Shown: piece by piece, positions 33,158 through 41,851 of the stretch
How the letters are laid out: every line of letters starts with the position of its first letter
How positions within the stretch are numbered: position 1 is the first letter of the stretch
Assembly (NCBI RefSeq): GCF_000374445.1
Contig: NZ_KB894429.1
Span: 1-64,000 of the forward strand
Direction: 5' to 3'
Length of the DNA: 64,000 nt
DNA from: Actinokineospora enzanensis DSM 44649
Lineage (GTDB): Bacteria; Actinomycetota; Actinomycetes; Mycobacteriales; Pseudonocardiaceae
Notes under the pieces: model-generated
Database searches by the model: none
What the model saw: the letters and a program-made list of their open reading frames with translations, nothing else
What the model was told of the DNA's origin: nothing
Made by a program: the position numbers and the translations under genes

Positions 33158-33498
33158 GCTGTGTTTGTTGGCTCGGCTTCGCCTCGCGGCGGGATCGCCT
33201 TCAGCCGGTCTCTTCCCACCCGATCCCACTCGGCCCTGGGGGCCTCCTGGGATCGGGTGGGAAGAGACCGGCGCGATCCCGCACGGGGGGGCGAGTCAGG
33301 GGTGGCTGGGTTGGGGTGGTTGAGGTGGGGGGTGGGGTTTGCCGGACCGGGTCGCGTGTACGTGGACGATCTATGACGGGGCTGCTGAGTCCGGCCGGGG
33401 CTCGCGATCACCGTGTGAGGCTTGTCGAGGTGTGCTGCACTGTGTCTGAGTAGTTCCACGGTTGTCCTCATAGGGGTTTGCCGTGCGAGAGTGACCAC
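33158..33498. other. Gene-free stretch holding the long palindrome
   Basis: About 340 bases between the AraC-STAS gene and the frameshifted membrane-protein gene. Apart from the palindrome at 33191-33280, a G-rich run (around 33285-33345) and short chance frames are all that is visible. No start-proximal promoter motif stands out. Confidence 0.5.
33191..33280. repeat. Long perfect inverted repeat (24-bp arms)
   Basis: Arms at 33205-33228 and 33248-33271 are perfectly complementary over 24 bases (left arm begins ccggtctcttcccacccgat) around a 19-base centre. Outer arms gggatcgc (33191-33198) and gcgatccc (33273-33280) extend the fold. It lies 34 bases past the AraC gene. It could be a transcription terminator, but its length and perfection also suit a REP-like or MITE-like mobile palindrome. 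Confidence 0.9.
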
Positions 33499-34817
33499 GT
33501 GGTGGAGACTGGGGAGTCCGTCGTGCCCGTGCGGCGCGGAATCTGGATGGAGTTGGCGCGGGTCGGCGTGGCCGGGCTGGTTGGTGCGGTGGCGATGTTG
33601 ATCGGGATCAATGTCTCGTTCATGGCGATGCTCTCCGGCGGCTTGGCGGGTGTCCTCGTGGTGCCCGTGCTGTTCGTGCTGTTGGTGGCCGCGTTCGCGA
33701 TCGTGGCCAGGCTGGCGCCGGAGGGGGCGTGGCTGCCGGAGAGCCGGGGCGGGCGGGTCGGCTGGGGGTTGCTCGTCGGCGGGGTCGGGCTGGTTGTCTG
33801 GGGGTTGGGGTGGTCGATCGGCAATGAAGCCGGGCTGGGGTTCCACCAGCATCCGGTGCTGTTCGGTGTCGTGCCGTTCTTACTGGTGGCGGGCATGCTG
33901 TCGCGGCGCTGGTACCTCGCGCTCGGCTCGCTCGCGGTGCTCGTCACGGTCGGGCTGCTCCTGCTCCGGTCCCTCGCCGCGGCCCAGCCGTCCGAGATCG
34001 ACAAGCTGTTGGCGCACTCGCAGGTCACCCGGGACGACATCATGGTGGCCGCCGTTCCCGGCTACCACCCGGTGGCCCAGCAGAAGGTGTGGCAGCTGCT
34101 GCCGGACGACTACCAACCGAACCAGCCGTCGCCGTACATCGATCTCTTCGACTGCCGGACGCCGCGCAGCCGGACTGCGAGTTCGACCGGTCCGGCTACC
34201 GGTATCCGAGCGCGCAGAGCTGCGTGGTCGAGAGTCCGGGACTCTTCTTCATCCAGGGAATCGCAGGCCGCAACGCCTATGTCCACCACGTCGGGGACAG
34301 TCGCATGGTGCTCGTGGCGCCCGACTCCGTCGACCGCGGGGTGCTTCGCGAAGCCGTGCTGGCCGTCCACGCGACCGATCCGCCGGGTTCGGTCACCACC
34401 GCCATCCCGGGCTTCACCACCAACGGCGCCACCCCGGACGGTACGACGTTCGAGCCCGAGGACAAGACCCGGCTTCCCGGCGCGCGGAACATCGAGCTGC
34501 ACACCCAGGGTTCGGTGGCCCCGCTCCGATGCCAATACGGGATCGACACCGAGGACTGCGAAATCGAGTCGCCCTCGCTGATGTACGCGCACTACACCAA
34601 CAACACCCAGGTCTACGCGCGGATCGTGGGTTCGCGGCAGGTAAGCGTCGTGGCCGGGATGGGCGTCGATCGGAGTGTGCTGCGCACCGCCGCCTTGACC
34701 GCGCGCCCGGCCACCGACGACGAACTCCGGCTCGTGCTGCCGACGCCCCCGCCGGTGCGGGACCGCTCGCTGATGCGGGCCGTGCGTGGTCTGGCCCTCG
34801 ACCTGTTCGGCCCTTGA
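33499..34817 (+). pseudogene. Membrane protein gene with a frameshift near 34160
   Basis: The first frame gives four to five membrane spans (VGVAGLVGAVAMLIGINVSF, then LVVPVLFVLLVAAFAIVARL and others) and runs to DYQPNQPSPYIDLFDC near 34155. A protein-like sequence then continues in another frame as AQPDCEFDRSGYRYPSAQSC and on to DLFGP at 34817. Together they make a plausible 440-residue protein with an extracytoplasmic domain carrying paired cysteines. A one-base insertion or deletion within 34150-34180 is required. It may be real inactivation or a sequencing error in the GC-rich stretch. I do not recognise the family. Confidence 0.65.
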
Positions 34818-34862
34818 GCCACCGGTCGGGCCGCGCGGTGGCGGCCCGACCGGGCAAGGGGA

Positions 34863-35087
34863 CTACCTGCTCGCCTGCTCCAGGTGCAGCAGGGCCGCGG
34901 CGAGCGTGAAGTACTTGCTGGTCGCCAGGTCGCGGACGGTCTTGATGCCGAAGGCCGCGTCGAGCTTCTCCGCGTCGCCCTCGCTGACGCCCGAGAGGGC
35001 GGCGACGGGGGCGTCCAGGACCTCGGTCAGGCTCAGTTCCTCGTATGCCTTGTCGAGCTGCTTGGCCAGGTCCAGCGAGATCGCCAC
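34863..35087 (-). CDS. Small helical protein with helix-hairpin-helix-like segment
   Basis: 74-residue protein with the pattern SLTEVLDAPVAALSGVSEGD, then AEKLDAAFGIKTVRDLATSKYF. The middle resembles a helix-hairpin-helix (LSGVSEGDAEKLDAAFGIKTVRDL), as in Pol/RuvA-type DNA-binding or protein-interaction modules. I recall similar short hypothetical proteins in diverse bacteria but no named function. The GTG at 35087 is chosen since GGAGAGGAA lies 7 bases upstream; longer starts at 35120 or 35174 lack a ribosome site. Confidence 0.7.
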   Translation of the reverse strand: MAISLDLAKQLDKAYEELSLTEVLDAPVAALSGVSEGDAEKLDAAFGIKTVRDLATSKYFTLAAALLHLEQASR

Positions 35088-35170
35088 AGCGGGTTCCTCT
35101 CCGGGAGGGGGGGTGATCATGACGGGCGTCACCCTATCGGGGGCCTGTCCGGCGCTGAAGCGTGCGTCGG

Positions 35171-35760
35171 TCACGAACGGTCAAGGGTGATGTCGGTACA
35201 GCCCGGGCCGGTCACCGTGCCCGCGAGGTGCTTGTCGGTGATCGTCGCGGTGATGTCGACCATGATGTAGCCGGGCGGCGCGTCCACCCAGCGGAACTGC
35301 TTCATGGCGAGCGTCGAGCCGGTCAGCGCGCCGGTCATCAGGAAGCGTCCGGAAGGGACGGACGGGTTGGTGGTGAGCGCGTGGAAGCGGAACGACGCGG
35401 TCAGGTCGGCGGGGTCGTCGCCCGCGACGACCAGTTCCAGGCCGGTCTCGCCCTGCAGACACCGGTACCGCCCCCGCCACACGCCGGAGGCCGGGCTCGA
35501 CCCGGTGCGCCCTTGGTGGTCGCGGTGCCCGGGGCGGGCAGCAACGGCGGCTGCTGTCCCATGGCCGCGGCCGCGCGCAGGGCGACGCCGACCAGGTCGG
35601 GGTGCCGCTCGGGCTGTCGGGTTGCAGGATCGCCTCGAACGAGCCGCCGTCGGCGTCCGCGGCGACGAACTTCTTGTTGGTGGCCTGGTAACCGGCCACA
35701 CAGGACGCCAGCGAGGTGAAGGTGCCTCCTCGGCCATCGCATCGACGAAGTCGATGCCGA
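35171..35760 (-). pseudogene. Multiply frameshifted gene with conserved C-terminal domain
   Basis: Protein-like segments lie on the minus strand in changing frames: GNGTAIGIDFVDAMAEE, then SLASCVAGYQATNKKFVAAD, then DLVGVALRAAAAMGQQPPLL, then the long intact C-terminus GVWRGRYRCLQGETGLELVV ending GPGCTDITLDRS at 35171. At least three frameshifts separate them. The C-terminal domain of about 100 residues (W-x-G-x-Y-x-C...NPSVPSGRF...WVDAPPGYIMVDI) is a type I recall from actinobacterial caspase-like and lipoprotein genes. The gene is clearly dead unless the assembly is faulty here. Confidence 0.6.
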
Positions 35761-35821
35761 TCGCGGTGCCGTTACCGAAACCCTGTGACGCACCGGGGAG
35801 ATCGTCGGAGACTTTCCCGCG

Positions 35822-37057
35822 TTGTTACCTTTCGGGGGCGCGCGACGATGCCCGGTCGTGGGCTTGTTCAACGGTCGGGACCCCGGCGCGGCGGTCACCT
35901 ATGTAGGCACGCGACCCGGGATGTCGGGCGCGGTGGAGCGACCGCACGGCCTCCGGGTCGCGCCGGGCGAGCACGGGGTCATCGTCGCCCGGCACGAGGC
36001 GCTGTTCGGGTCGACCCGCTACGACGTCCGGTTCGGATCGACCGTGGTCAAGGGGATACCGGCCGGGGATCTGACCACCGACTCGTGGGGCAGCGCGATC
36101 CCCGCGCTCGCGGACCGGCCGGGGTCGTTCGCCGGGGCCGTCGACCGGATGCTGGTGGAGGACCCGCTGGTCGGCTGCCTCGCCAACTTCCTCGTCCGGG
36201 CGGTCGGCGGCGTCCTCGTCCTGATCTACGCGCTGGCGGGCGTGCGGTGGCTGGGCGGCGAGGCATGGCTGTGGCGTTACGGGACCGACCTGACCGGTGA
36301 CACAGCGCGGTTGTGGGTCGGGGTGGCCGTCCTGTTGGGACCTGTCGCCATCGTTTGTCTACTGCGGAGCTTCGTGTTCCCCCGTGTGCCCACGGCAGTA
36401 GTCGGCCTGGTACTCGCCGTGGCCGCCTGGCTGTCCTGGTACGCGGCAGCCGGTGTCCCTGGCTCCCGGGAGGCCGTGATCGTCGCGGTCGTCGGCGTGC
36501 TGGTCGCGGGCGTGAATCTGGTTCGCCTACGCGGAAACGACCTGCACCCGGCGTGGTTCTGGTATCCGGTGTCCATTGTGTTCTGCTGGGCCGCGGTCCG
36601 GCGCCACCGGACCCATCCGCTCCCGGGCTGGGACGAGCCGGGCGTGGTCGTGGACATCCTGATCACGTTCGCCCTGATCGGCGCTGCCCTGTACCTGTCC
36701 TCGGTGGCCGTCCACCAGTCCGCGGTCGGCTCGCCCGCGGCACGGCGGGTGTTCGGCGGGATCGAGTGGGCCTACGCGGTGGCCCTCCCGGTGGCCGTGT
36801 TGACGGTCGTGGCACTCACCCTGCCCTCGTTCATCCACGGCGTGCCGTGGTTCGGCGTCGGCGGCGAGGTGCTCATGCTGCCGTTCCTGCTGCTGATCGG
36901 CAGCGCACCGTTCCTCGCGGGGGTGTGGCTGGGCTGGCGACCGCTGCTCATCGCCCTGCGTCACCGGGGAGTCGATGACGCGCGCTGGTCGTGGGTGCGG
37001 ACCTGCGGCTATTACGTGACCCCCGCCCTGATGGCGATCTTCCGCTACCGGGCGTGA
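35822..37057 (+). CDS. Multi-span membrane protein of unknown function
   Basis: 411-residue product. The N-terminal 130 residues are soluble and contain a beta-rich segment (APGEHGVIVARHEALFGSTRYDVRF) and a region rich in Gly/Asp. Thereafter come about eight hydrophobic segments (LVGCLANFLVRAVGGVLVLIYALAG, LWVGVAVLLGPVAIVCLL, and others) with short Arg/His-rich loops. It ends with a cytoplasmic-type tail at 37057. The exact start is uncertain; later Met/Val codons within the first 40 residues are possible. I recognise no family and no partner genes. Confidence 0.6.
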   Translation: MLPFGGARRCPVVGLFNGRDPGAAVTYVGTRPGMSGAVERPHGLRVAPGEHGVIVARHEALFGSTRYDVRFGSTVVKGIPAGDLTTDSWGSAIPALADRPGSFAGAVDRMLVEDPLVGCLANFLVRAVGGVLVLIYALAGVRWLGGEAWLWRYGTDLTGDTARLWVGVAVLLGPVAIVCLLRSFVFPRVPTAVVGLVLAVAAWLSWYAAAGVPGSREAVIVAVVGVLVAGVNLVRLRGNDLHPAWFWYPVSIVFCWAAVRRHRTHPLPGWDEPGVVVDILITFALIGAALYLSSVAVHQSAVGSPAARRVFGGIEWAYAVALPVAVLTVVALTLPSFIHGVPWFGVGGEVLMLPFLLLIGSAPFLAGVWLGWRPLLIALRHRGVDDARWSWVRTCGYYVTPALMAIFRYRA

Positions 37058-37248
37058 TCAGCCCCGCGCCACGACGAGCCGGAAGCCCGCGTCCCACTGA
37101 TCGAGCCCGAGCAGCTCCCGGTGGTCGTCGTGCAGGCGCCCGGTGTCCAGGTCCGCCCGCAGCCGCCGCATCCCACGCTCATCCACCGCGGATCGGTGCG
37201 GCGGCCCAGGGAATACCCGGTGCCGATCCGGTCGTACAGCTCTGCCAC
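37058..37248 (-). pseudogene. SAM methyltransferase remnant with internal deletion
   Basis: A GTG at 37248 begins VAELYDRIGTGYSLGRRTDP, the usual first strand of small class I methyltransferases. After about 22 residues the frame shifts into RRLRADLDTGRLHDDHRELL and GLDQWDAGFRLVVARG followed by a stop, which is the usual C-terminal end of the same family. The roughly 150-180 residues containing the SAM-binding core are absent. Head and tail of one gene therefore remain with the middle deleted. Confidence 0.7.
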
Positions 37249-37270
37249 CGCGTCCCCCTGATGATCGGCT

Positions 37271-38110
37271 TCAGCCGAGGGTGGTTGTTCGGTCCAGGCA
37301 GCCACAGCCGTTCGCGGACTTGGCCTCCGCCACGGTCAGGCCCGGTGTGACCGACTGTTCGGCAGGCGTGCAGCAGGATCCGACACCGCAACAGATGTCG
37401 GGCTTGGCGGCCCGGATGATCGCGGCGTGCATGCCGTCGGCGACCTCGTGCGTTGGCATGATCGTGATGTCGGCGAACCCGGCGGCCGTCAGGCCTTCGC
37501 GGTACTCGGCGAAGGAGAGAGCGCCCGCGATGCAACCGACGTAGTCGCCGCGTTCGGCACGCTGCGCGGGGGTCAGGGCGTCGTCGGCCACGACATCCGA
37601 GACGCCCACGCGGCCGCCGGGCCGCAGGACGCGGAAGGTCTCGGCGAACACGGCGGGCTTGTCGACCGACAGGTTGATGACGCAGTTGGAGATCACCACG
37701 TCGATGGTCGCGTCGGGCAGCGGGATCGCCTCGATGGTGCCCCGGTGGAACTCGACGTTCGGCGCGCCCGCCGCGATGGCGTTGGCTCGGGCGAGGGCGA
37801 GCATCTCGTCGGTCATGTCCAGCCCGTGGACCTTGCCGGTGGGGCCGACCCGGCGGGCGCCGAGCAGCACGTCGATGCCGCCGCCGGAGCCCAGGTCCAG
37901 CACCCGGTCGCCCTCGCGCAGCTCGGCGACGGCGGTCGGGTTGCCGCAGCCGAGCGAGGCCGCGACGGCGTCGGCGGGCAGGGCGTCGCGCTCATCGCCG
38001 GTGTACTGGGCGGAGCCGAAGTCCGGCTGCTCGCAGCAGGCACTGCCGCCCTCGCTCACCTGGAGTGCCGCGGCGGCGTAGCGCAGCCGGACGGTCTCTC
38101 GCAGTGTCAT
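37271..38110 (-). CDS. arsM: Arsenite S-adenosylmethyltransferase
   Basis: 279-residue ArsM that methylates As(III) with SAM to volatile or less toxic methylarsenicals in the cytosol. The SAM site is [14 protein letters not shown] (residues 70-83) and [13 protein letters not shown]. The arsenic-binding cysteines are present as Cys55 (SLGCGNP), Cys143 (ISNCVINL) and Cys193 (DYVGCIAG). A Cys-rich tail ([21 protein letters not shown]) may add metal binding. Divergent from arsR across an 83-base promoter region. Firm identification. Confidence 0.94.
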   Translation of the reverse strand: MTLRETVRLRYAAAALQVSEGGSACCEQPDFGSAQYTGDERDALPADAVAASLGCGNPTAVAELREGDRVLDLGSGGGIDVLLGARRVGPTGKVHGLDMTDEMLALARANAIAAGAPNVEFHRGTIEAIPLPDATIDVVISNCVINLSVDKPAVFAETFRVLRPGGRVGVSDVVADDALTPAQRAERGDYVGCIAGALSFAEYREGLTAAGFADITIMPTHEVADGMHAAIIRAAKPDICCGVGSCCTPAEQSVTPGLTVAEAKSANGCGCLDRTTTLG

Positions 38111-38193
38111 GGTCCGCTCCTGTGTTGACCAGCTTGCATCGATGAATGTCTATACATCTTGCGCCCTGAATCGAGGGGTGTCAATATAGAAGC
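38111..38193. promoter_or_regulatory. Divergent arsM/arsR promoter-operator region
   Basis: The 83 bases between the two divergent starts are unusually A+T-rich for this genome. They contain the palindrome catcgatg (38137-38144), a nearby dyad atgtctatacat (38146-38157), and the segment ttgacac on the minus strand near 38175-38184. ArsR repressors bind A+T-rich dyads overlapping the promoter. This is the obvious operator site for the ArsR encoded next to it. Confidence 0.6.
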
Positions 38194-38511
38194 ATGTCGA
38201 AACAAGCCGAGTCCGCGTGCTGCGCCGGGATCACCGCCCTGGACGCCGCGCGGGCGGACGACCTGGCCGCGCAGTTCAAGGCGCTGGGCGACCCTGTGCG
38301 GCTGCGGCTGTTGTCGATGATCGCGGCCAGAGACGAGGTCTGCGTGTGTGAGCTGACCCCGGCGTTCGATCTGTCCCAGCCGACGATCTCGCACCATCTC
38401 AAGCTGCTCCGCCAAGCGGCCCTCATCGACTCCGAACGCCGCGGCACCTGGGTCTACTACCGGGTCGTCCCCGGCGCCCTCGACCGGCTCGCCGCCTTCC
38501 TCGCCACGTGA
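38194..38511 (+). CDS. arsR: ArsR-family arsenite-responsive repressor
   Basis: 105-residue winged-helix repressor. The metal site is likely EVCVCEL (Cys50 and Cys52) with Cys9-Cys10 near the N-terminus as possible additional ligands. The recognition helix is LSQPTISHHLKLLRQA (about 60-75) and the wing RRGTWVYYRVV. It should repress arsM and its own operon until As(III) binds. Its TGA overlaps the GTG of the MIP channel gene. Confidence 0.94.
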   Translation: MSKQAESACCAGITALDAARADDLAAQFKALGDPVRLRLLSMIAARDEVCVCELTPAFDLSQPTISHHLKLLRQAALIDSERRGTWVYYRVVPGALDRLAAFLAT

Positions 38512-39332
38512 ACCGGCGGCAAGAAGCGCCTGCGCGCGCGTCCCTCACCCGTCGGGCCTGCTGCGAGGCACTCGGGACTGCGGCATTGGCCGCCGTGGTC
38601 GTCGGCTCCGGCATCCAGGCCGCCGTCCTCACCGACGACGTGGCATTGCGGTTGCTGGCCAACGCGCTGGCCACCGTCCTCGGCCTGGGCGTGCTGATCG
38701 CCCTGTTCGGCCCGATCTCCGGTGCCCACCTCAACCCCGTCGTCTCCCTGGCCGCCCGCCTCACCGGTGACCTGCCCGGCCGCGACCTCGCCGCCTACGC
38801 GGTCGCCCAGGTGGCGGGCGCCCTCGGTGGCGCCGTCCTGGCCAACGCCATGTTCGCGCACCCGCTGGTCACCTGGTCCACACAGGACCGTTCTGCCCCG
38901 CACCTGTGGCTCGGCGAACTGGTGGCCACCACCGGCCTGGTCCTCCTCGTCCTGGCCTTGGGCCGCACCGGCCGCGACCGCCTGGCCCCGGCAGCGATCG
39001 CGTCGTTCATCGGCGCCGCCTACTGGTTCACCTCGTCCACCGCGTTCGCCAACCCCGCGGTCACCCTGGGCCGAGCCCTCACCGACACCTTCGCGGGCAT
39101 CGCCCCGGCCTCCGTCCCGCCCTTCGTCGCCGCCCAACTCGTCGGCGCGGCCATCGGTCTCGGCCTCGCCGTGACCCTCTTCGCCCGCCCGTCACCCGCC
39201 TGCCCCGTTCGGCTGCGTCCACAGCGCACGGATGACAGCGGGGACCAGGCGGACGTAGACGACCATGCCGAGTACCTCGACCAGCGTCTGCGTCACCACG
39301 ACGATGGCCGTGACGCCGAGTGTGTCCGGTAG
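38508..39332 (+). CDS. MIP-family channel (aquaglyceroporin-like) of the ars operon
   Basis: 274-residue membrane channel with six spans and two half-helix motifs: GAHLNPVVSLAARL (NPV instead of NPA) and AFANPAVTLGRAL (NPA). Aquaglyceroporins in arsR operons (AqpS type) let As(III) leave the cell down its gradient. GTGA overlap with arsR supports this role. The last 47 residues, after about 39190, are hydrophilic and lie antisense to the convergent ACR3 gene, a 141-base overlap that is unusually long. They may be a read-through extension rather than a conserved part. Confidence 0.87.
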   Translation: MNRRQEAPARASLTRRACCEALGTAALAAVVVGSGIQAAVLTDDVALRLLANALATVLGLGVLIALFGPISGAHLNPVVSLAARLTGDLPGRDLAAYAVAQVAGALGGAVLANAMFAHPLVTWSTQDRSAPHLWLGELVATTGLVLLVLALGRTGRDRLAPAAIASFIGAAYWFTSSTAFANPAVTLGRALTDTFAGIAPASVPPFVAAQLVGAAIGLGLAVTLFARPSPACPVRLRPQRTDDSGDQADVDDHAEYLDQRLRHHDDGRDAECVR

Positions 39333-40145
39333 GGCGAGGGCGAGGGGGAGCACGACCAGCGAGTTGCGCGTCGCCCCGGTGAACGTGATCGCGCGGCTGT
39401 CGGCGGTGTCGAGTCGGAACAGGCGGGCGGTGGCGAGGCCGAGGGCGGGCATCACGAGCAGGAAGGCGACATAGAACGGGATCACGCCGAGAACCGTGCC
39501 GAAATCTCCCAGCTTCGGCACCTGGGAGGCGACGACCGTCAGCAAGGTCGCGATCATCAACGGCACCACTCCCGCACCCGCCACCCGGGTGACGGTCGTC
39601 CAGCGTTGCGTCGCCCAGGCCAGGGCGAGCGGGATCGCGATCAGCGTCAGGAACGCGCGCAGGAACGGTCCGAACTCGACGATGCCTACCAGGTCGGAAC
39701 CCAGGAACAGCCACAGGAACACCGGCAGCAACAACATCTGCGCGACCAGCAAAACCGGTGTCGCGGCGAGCAGTCGTGCGGAACCGCCCACGAGGCCGCT
39801 GAAGACGATCACGTAGTCGACGCATGGGGTGAGCAGCACCAGCAGCACACCGATACGCACGGCGGGATCGGTGGGCAGCCAACCGAACATGACCGCGACG
39901 ACCAACGGCACCGCGACGAAGTTGACCACCAGTGCCGCGCCAAGGAACCTGCCCGCCCGCAGTGATCGCAGCAGTTCGCGGGCCGGTACCTGGAGGAAGG
40001 TCGCATACAGCAGGACGCCGAGCACCGGGTTGATCGCGGTCTCCAGGCCCGGCCCGGCGACCGGGACCAACAGTCCGAATAGGACACCGGCGAGGATGGC
40101 GCCGAGGTAGACCGGGACCTGGTGCCGCTCCAGCCACGCGACCAA
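39192..40145 (-). CDS. ACR3/BASS-family arsenite efflux pump
   Basis: 317-residue membrane protein of the arsenical-resistance-3 branch of the bile acid:sodium symporter superfamily, with about ten spans. Seen are VLGVLLYATFLQVP, the conserved cysteine segment VLLTPCVDYVIVFSGL (Cys near residue 108 is the As(III) site in Acr3), and FTGATRNSLVVLPLALALP with the family Asn-Ser. It belongs to a sub-branch often labelled arsenic resistance protein and is shorter than the 350-400 residue Acr3. It is convergent with the ars operon and overlaps its channel gene. Confidence 0.87.
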   Translation of the reverse strand: MVAWLERHQVPVYLGAILAGVLFGLLVPVAGPGLETAINPVLGVLLYATFLQVPARELLRSLRAGRFLGAALVVNFVAVPLVVAVMFGWLPTDPAVRIGVLLVLLTPCVDYVIVFSGLVGGSARLLAATPVLLVAQMLLLPVFLWLFLGSDLVGIVEFGPFLRAFLTLIAIPLALAWATQRWTTVTRVAGAGVVPLMIATLLTVVASQVPKLGDFGTVLGVIPFYVAFLLVMPALGLATARLFRLDTADSRAITFTGATRNSLVVLPLALALPDTLGVTAIVVVTQTLVEVLGMVVYVRLVPAVIRALWTQPNGAGG

Positions 40146-40374
40146 CCCGTCACCTCCGGTACGTCATTTCGACGAGCATGCCTTATCCGAGCATGCGTGT
40201 CGCCCCGGCGTCTCCGGCGACAATCCGAACCGTGGCGATGTCACGGTCGATCGCTTCCCGCCACGACGAGACCTGAGTCACTTTGCCTCTGGTTCAGGGC
40301 GTTCGGTACGGACGATCACCAACATGAACGGACGAGCTGGTTGACTGGAGAGGCATACCGGGGGAAGGAGTCGC

Positions 40375-41712
40375 ATGGCTGCCCGACGTCGTGCCCTGCT
40401 GGTGGCGGTCGCCCTGCTCGCGTCCGCGTGCACGGCCGAGCCCGCAGGCCCGAGCAACACCGCTGCCGCGCCGAACGGCCTGGTCTCGCTCCCCGTAGCG
40501 TTGCACGAGGGGATGGGCGCGGCCCCGTTCGACGTCCCGCGACAGGTGCTCATTCCCCAGGGCTGGTCACTGTCGGTCTTCGCCCGCGTCCCGTCGGCCC
40601 GGCTCGCCGCGTGGACACCGGACGGCGAGTTGCTCGTCTCGGTGCCCCGGACCGGGACGGTGGTGCGGCTGGTCCCGGACGGTCATGGCGTGGCGACGGT
40701 CTTCCCCCTGCTCGACGGCCTGAACCAACCCCACGGCCTCGCCTTCGCCGGTTCCACCCTGTACGTGGCGCAGAGCGACCGCGTGGACGCCTACGACTAC
40801 GGGTCGGGCAAGGCGACCGACCCGCGACCGATCGTCACCGGCCTGCCCGACGCCAAGAGCCCGGAGCTGGGCGGGCAGTACGCGCACGCGTTGAAGAGCG
40901 TGGCGGTGGGGCGGGACGGCGCGGTGTACGTGTCGGTCGGCTCGACCGGCAACATCTCCGCCGAAGACCTCGCCGCGACCCCACCCCGCGCCGCCATCCT
41001 GCGCGTCCCACCCGGCGGCGGCGCGCCGGAACCGTTCGCCGTCGGGGTCCGCAACGGCACCGGCCTGGCGATCGCACCCGACGGCGCGGTGTGGACGGCG
41101 GTGAACAACCGGGACAACATCCAGTACCCCTTCGACCGCCCGTATGGCGACACGCCGGGATCGGCCAGGGGACGGGTGATCGACGAGTACGTGCGCGACC
41201 ACCCCGTCGAGCCGCTGGCGAAACTCACCGCTGGCCGGAACCTGGGCTGGCCGTACTGCAACCCGGATCCGGACGTGGACCCGGGCGTGCGCGGCAGCGC
41301 CCAACGCCGTTCGGACGTGCCGTTCACCCCGGACATCCAGACCAATCCGGACGGTCATCGGCTGGACTGTGCCACCCTTCCCAGGATCGAGCAATCCCTT
41401 GCAGGCCACTCCGCCCCATTAGGACTGTCCTTCGTGGATGGTGGCCTCCCCGGTGACTACGCCCGAGGCGCTCTCGTCGGTGTCCACGGTTCATGGAACG
41501 CGTCCCCGCCGCGCGCGCCCGAGGTGTCGTTCTTCCGTTGGCGCGATGGGAACCTGGACGCCCAGCAAACCCTGGTCGGCGGATTCCAGGCGGCCGACGG
41601 AACCCGCTGGGGTCGCCCGGTCGCCGCCGTGGTCGGCCCGGACCGGGCCGTGTACATCACCGATGATCAGGCGGGCGCTGTCTATCGACTGACGCCGCCT
41701 CTCGTCGGCTAG
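40375..41712 (+). CDS. Sorbosone dehydrogenase-like PQQ-type beta-propeller lipoprotein
   Basis: 445-residue secreted lipoprotein. The signal peptide ends in the lipobox LLASAC (Cys20). The mature domain is a six-bladed GSDH/L-sorbosone-dehydrogenase propeller with blades such as LNQPHGLAFAGSTLYVAQSD, KSVAVGRDGAVYVSVGST, VRNGTGLAIAPDGAVWTAVNNRDN and the terminal GPDRAVYITDDQAGAVYRL. Members oxidise sugars or aldehydes with bound PQQ at the cell surface. No PQQ genes are in the window. Single gene. Confidence 0.88.
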   Translation: MAARRRALLVAVALLASACTAEPAGPSNTAAAPNGLVSLPVALHEGMGAAPFDVPRQVLIPQGWSLSVFARVPSARLAAWTPDGELLVSVPRTGTVVRLVPDGHGVATVFPLLDGLNQPHGLAFAGSTLYVAQSDRVDAYDYGSGKATDPRPIVTGLPDAKSPELGGQYAHALKSVAVGRDGAVYVSVGSTGNISAEDLAATPPRAAILRVPPGGGAPEPFAVGVRNGTGLAIAPDGAVWTAVNNRDNIQYPFDRPYGDTPGSARGRVIDEYVRDHPVEPLAKLTAGRNLGWPYCNPDPDVDPGVRGSAQRRSDVPFTPDIQTNPDGHRLDCATLPRIEQSLAGHSAPLGLSFVDGGLPGDYARGALVGVHGSWNASPPRAPEVSFFRWRDGNLDAQQTLVGGFQAADGTRWGRPVAAVVGPDRAVYITDDQAGAVYRLTPPLVG

Positions 41713-41851
41713 CGCGGCAGGGAACGGCGGTCACGAACATGGCGCAGGCTTGGTTACGCTCTCCTCTTCGCCCGTTACGTACCTGATGTCGGTTGCGGCG
41801 AACTTGTCCTCCGTACGTGTGCGGTGGCCCGGTTCGGGGTACCCCGTCCAC

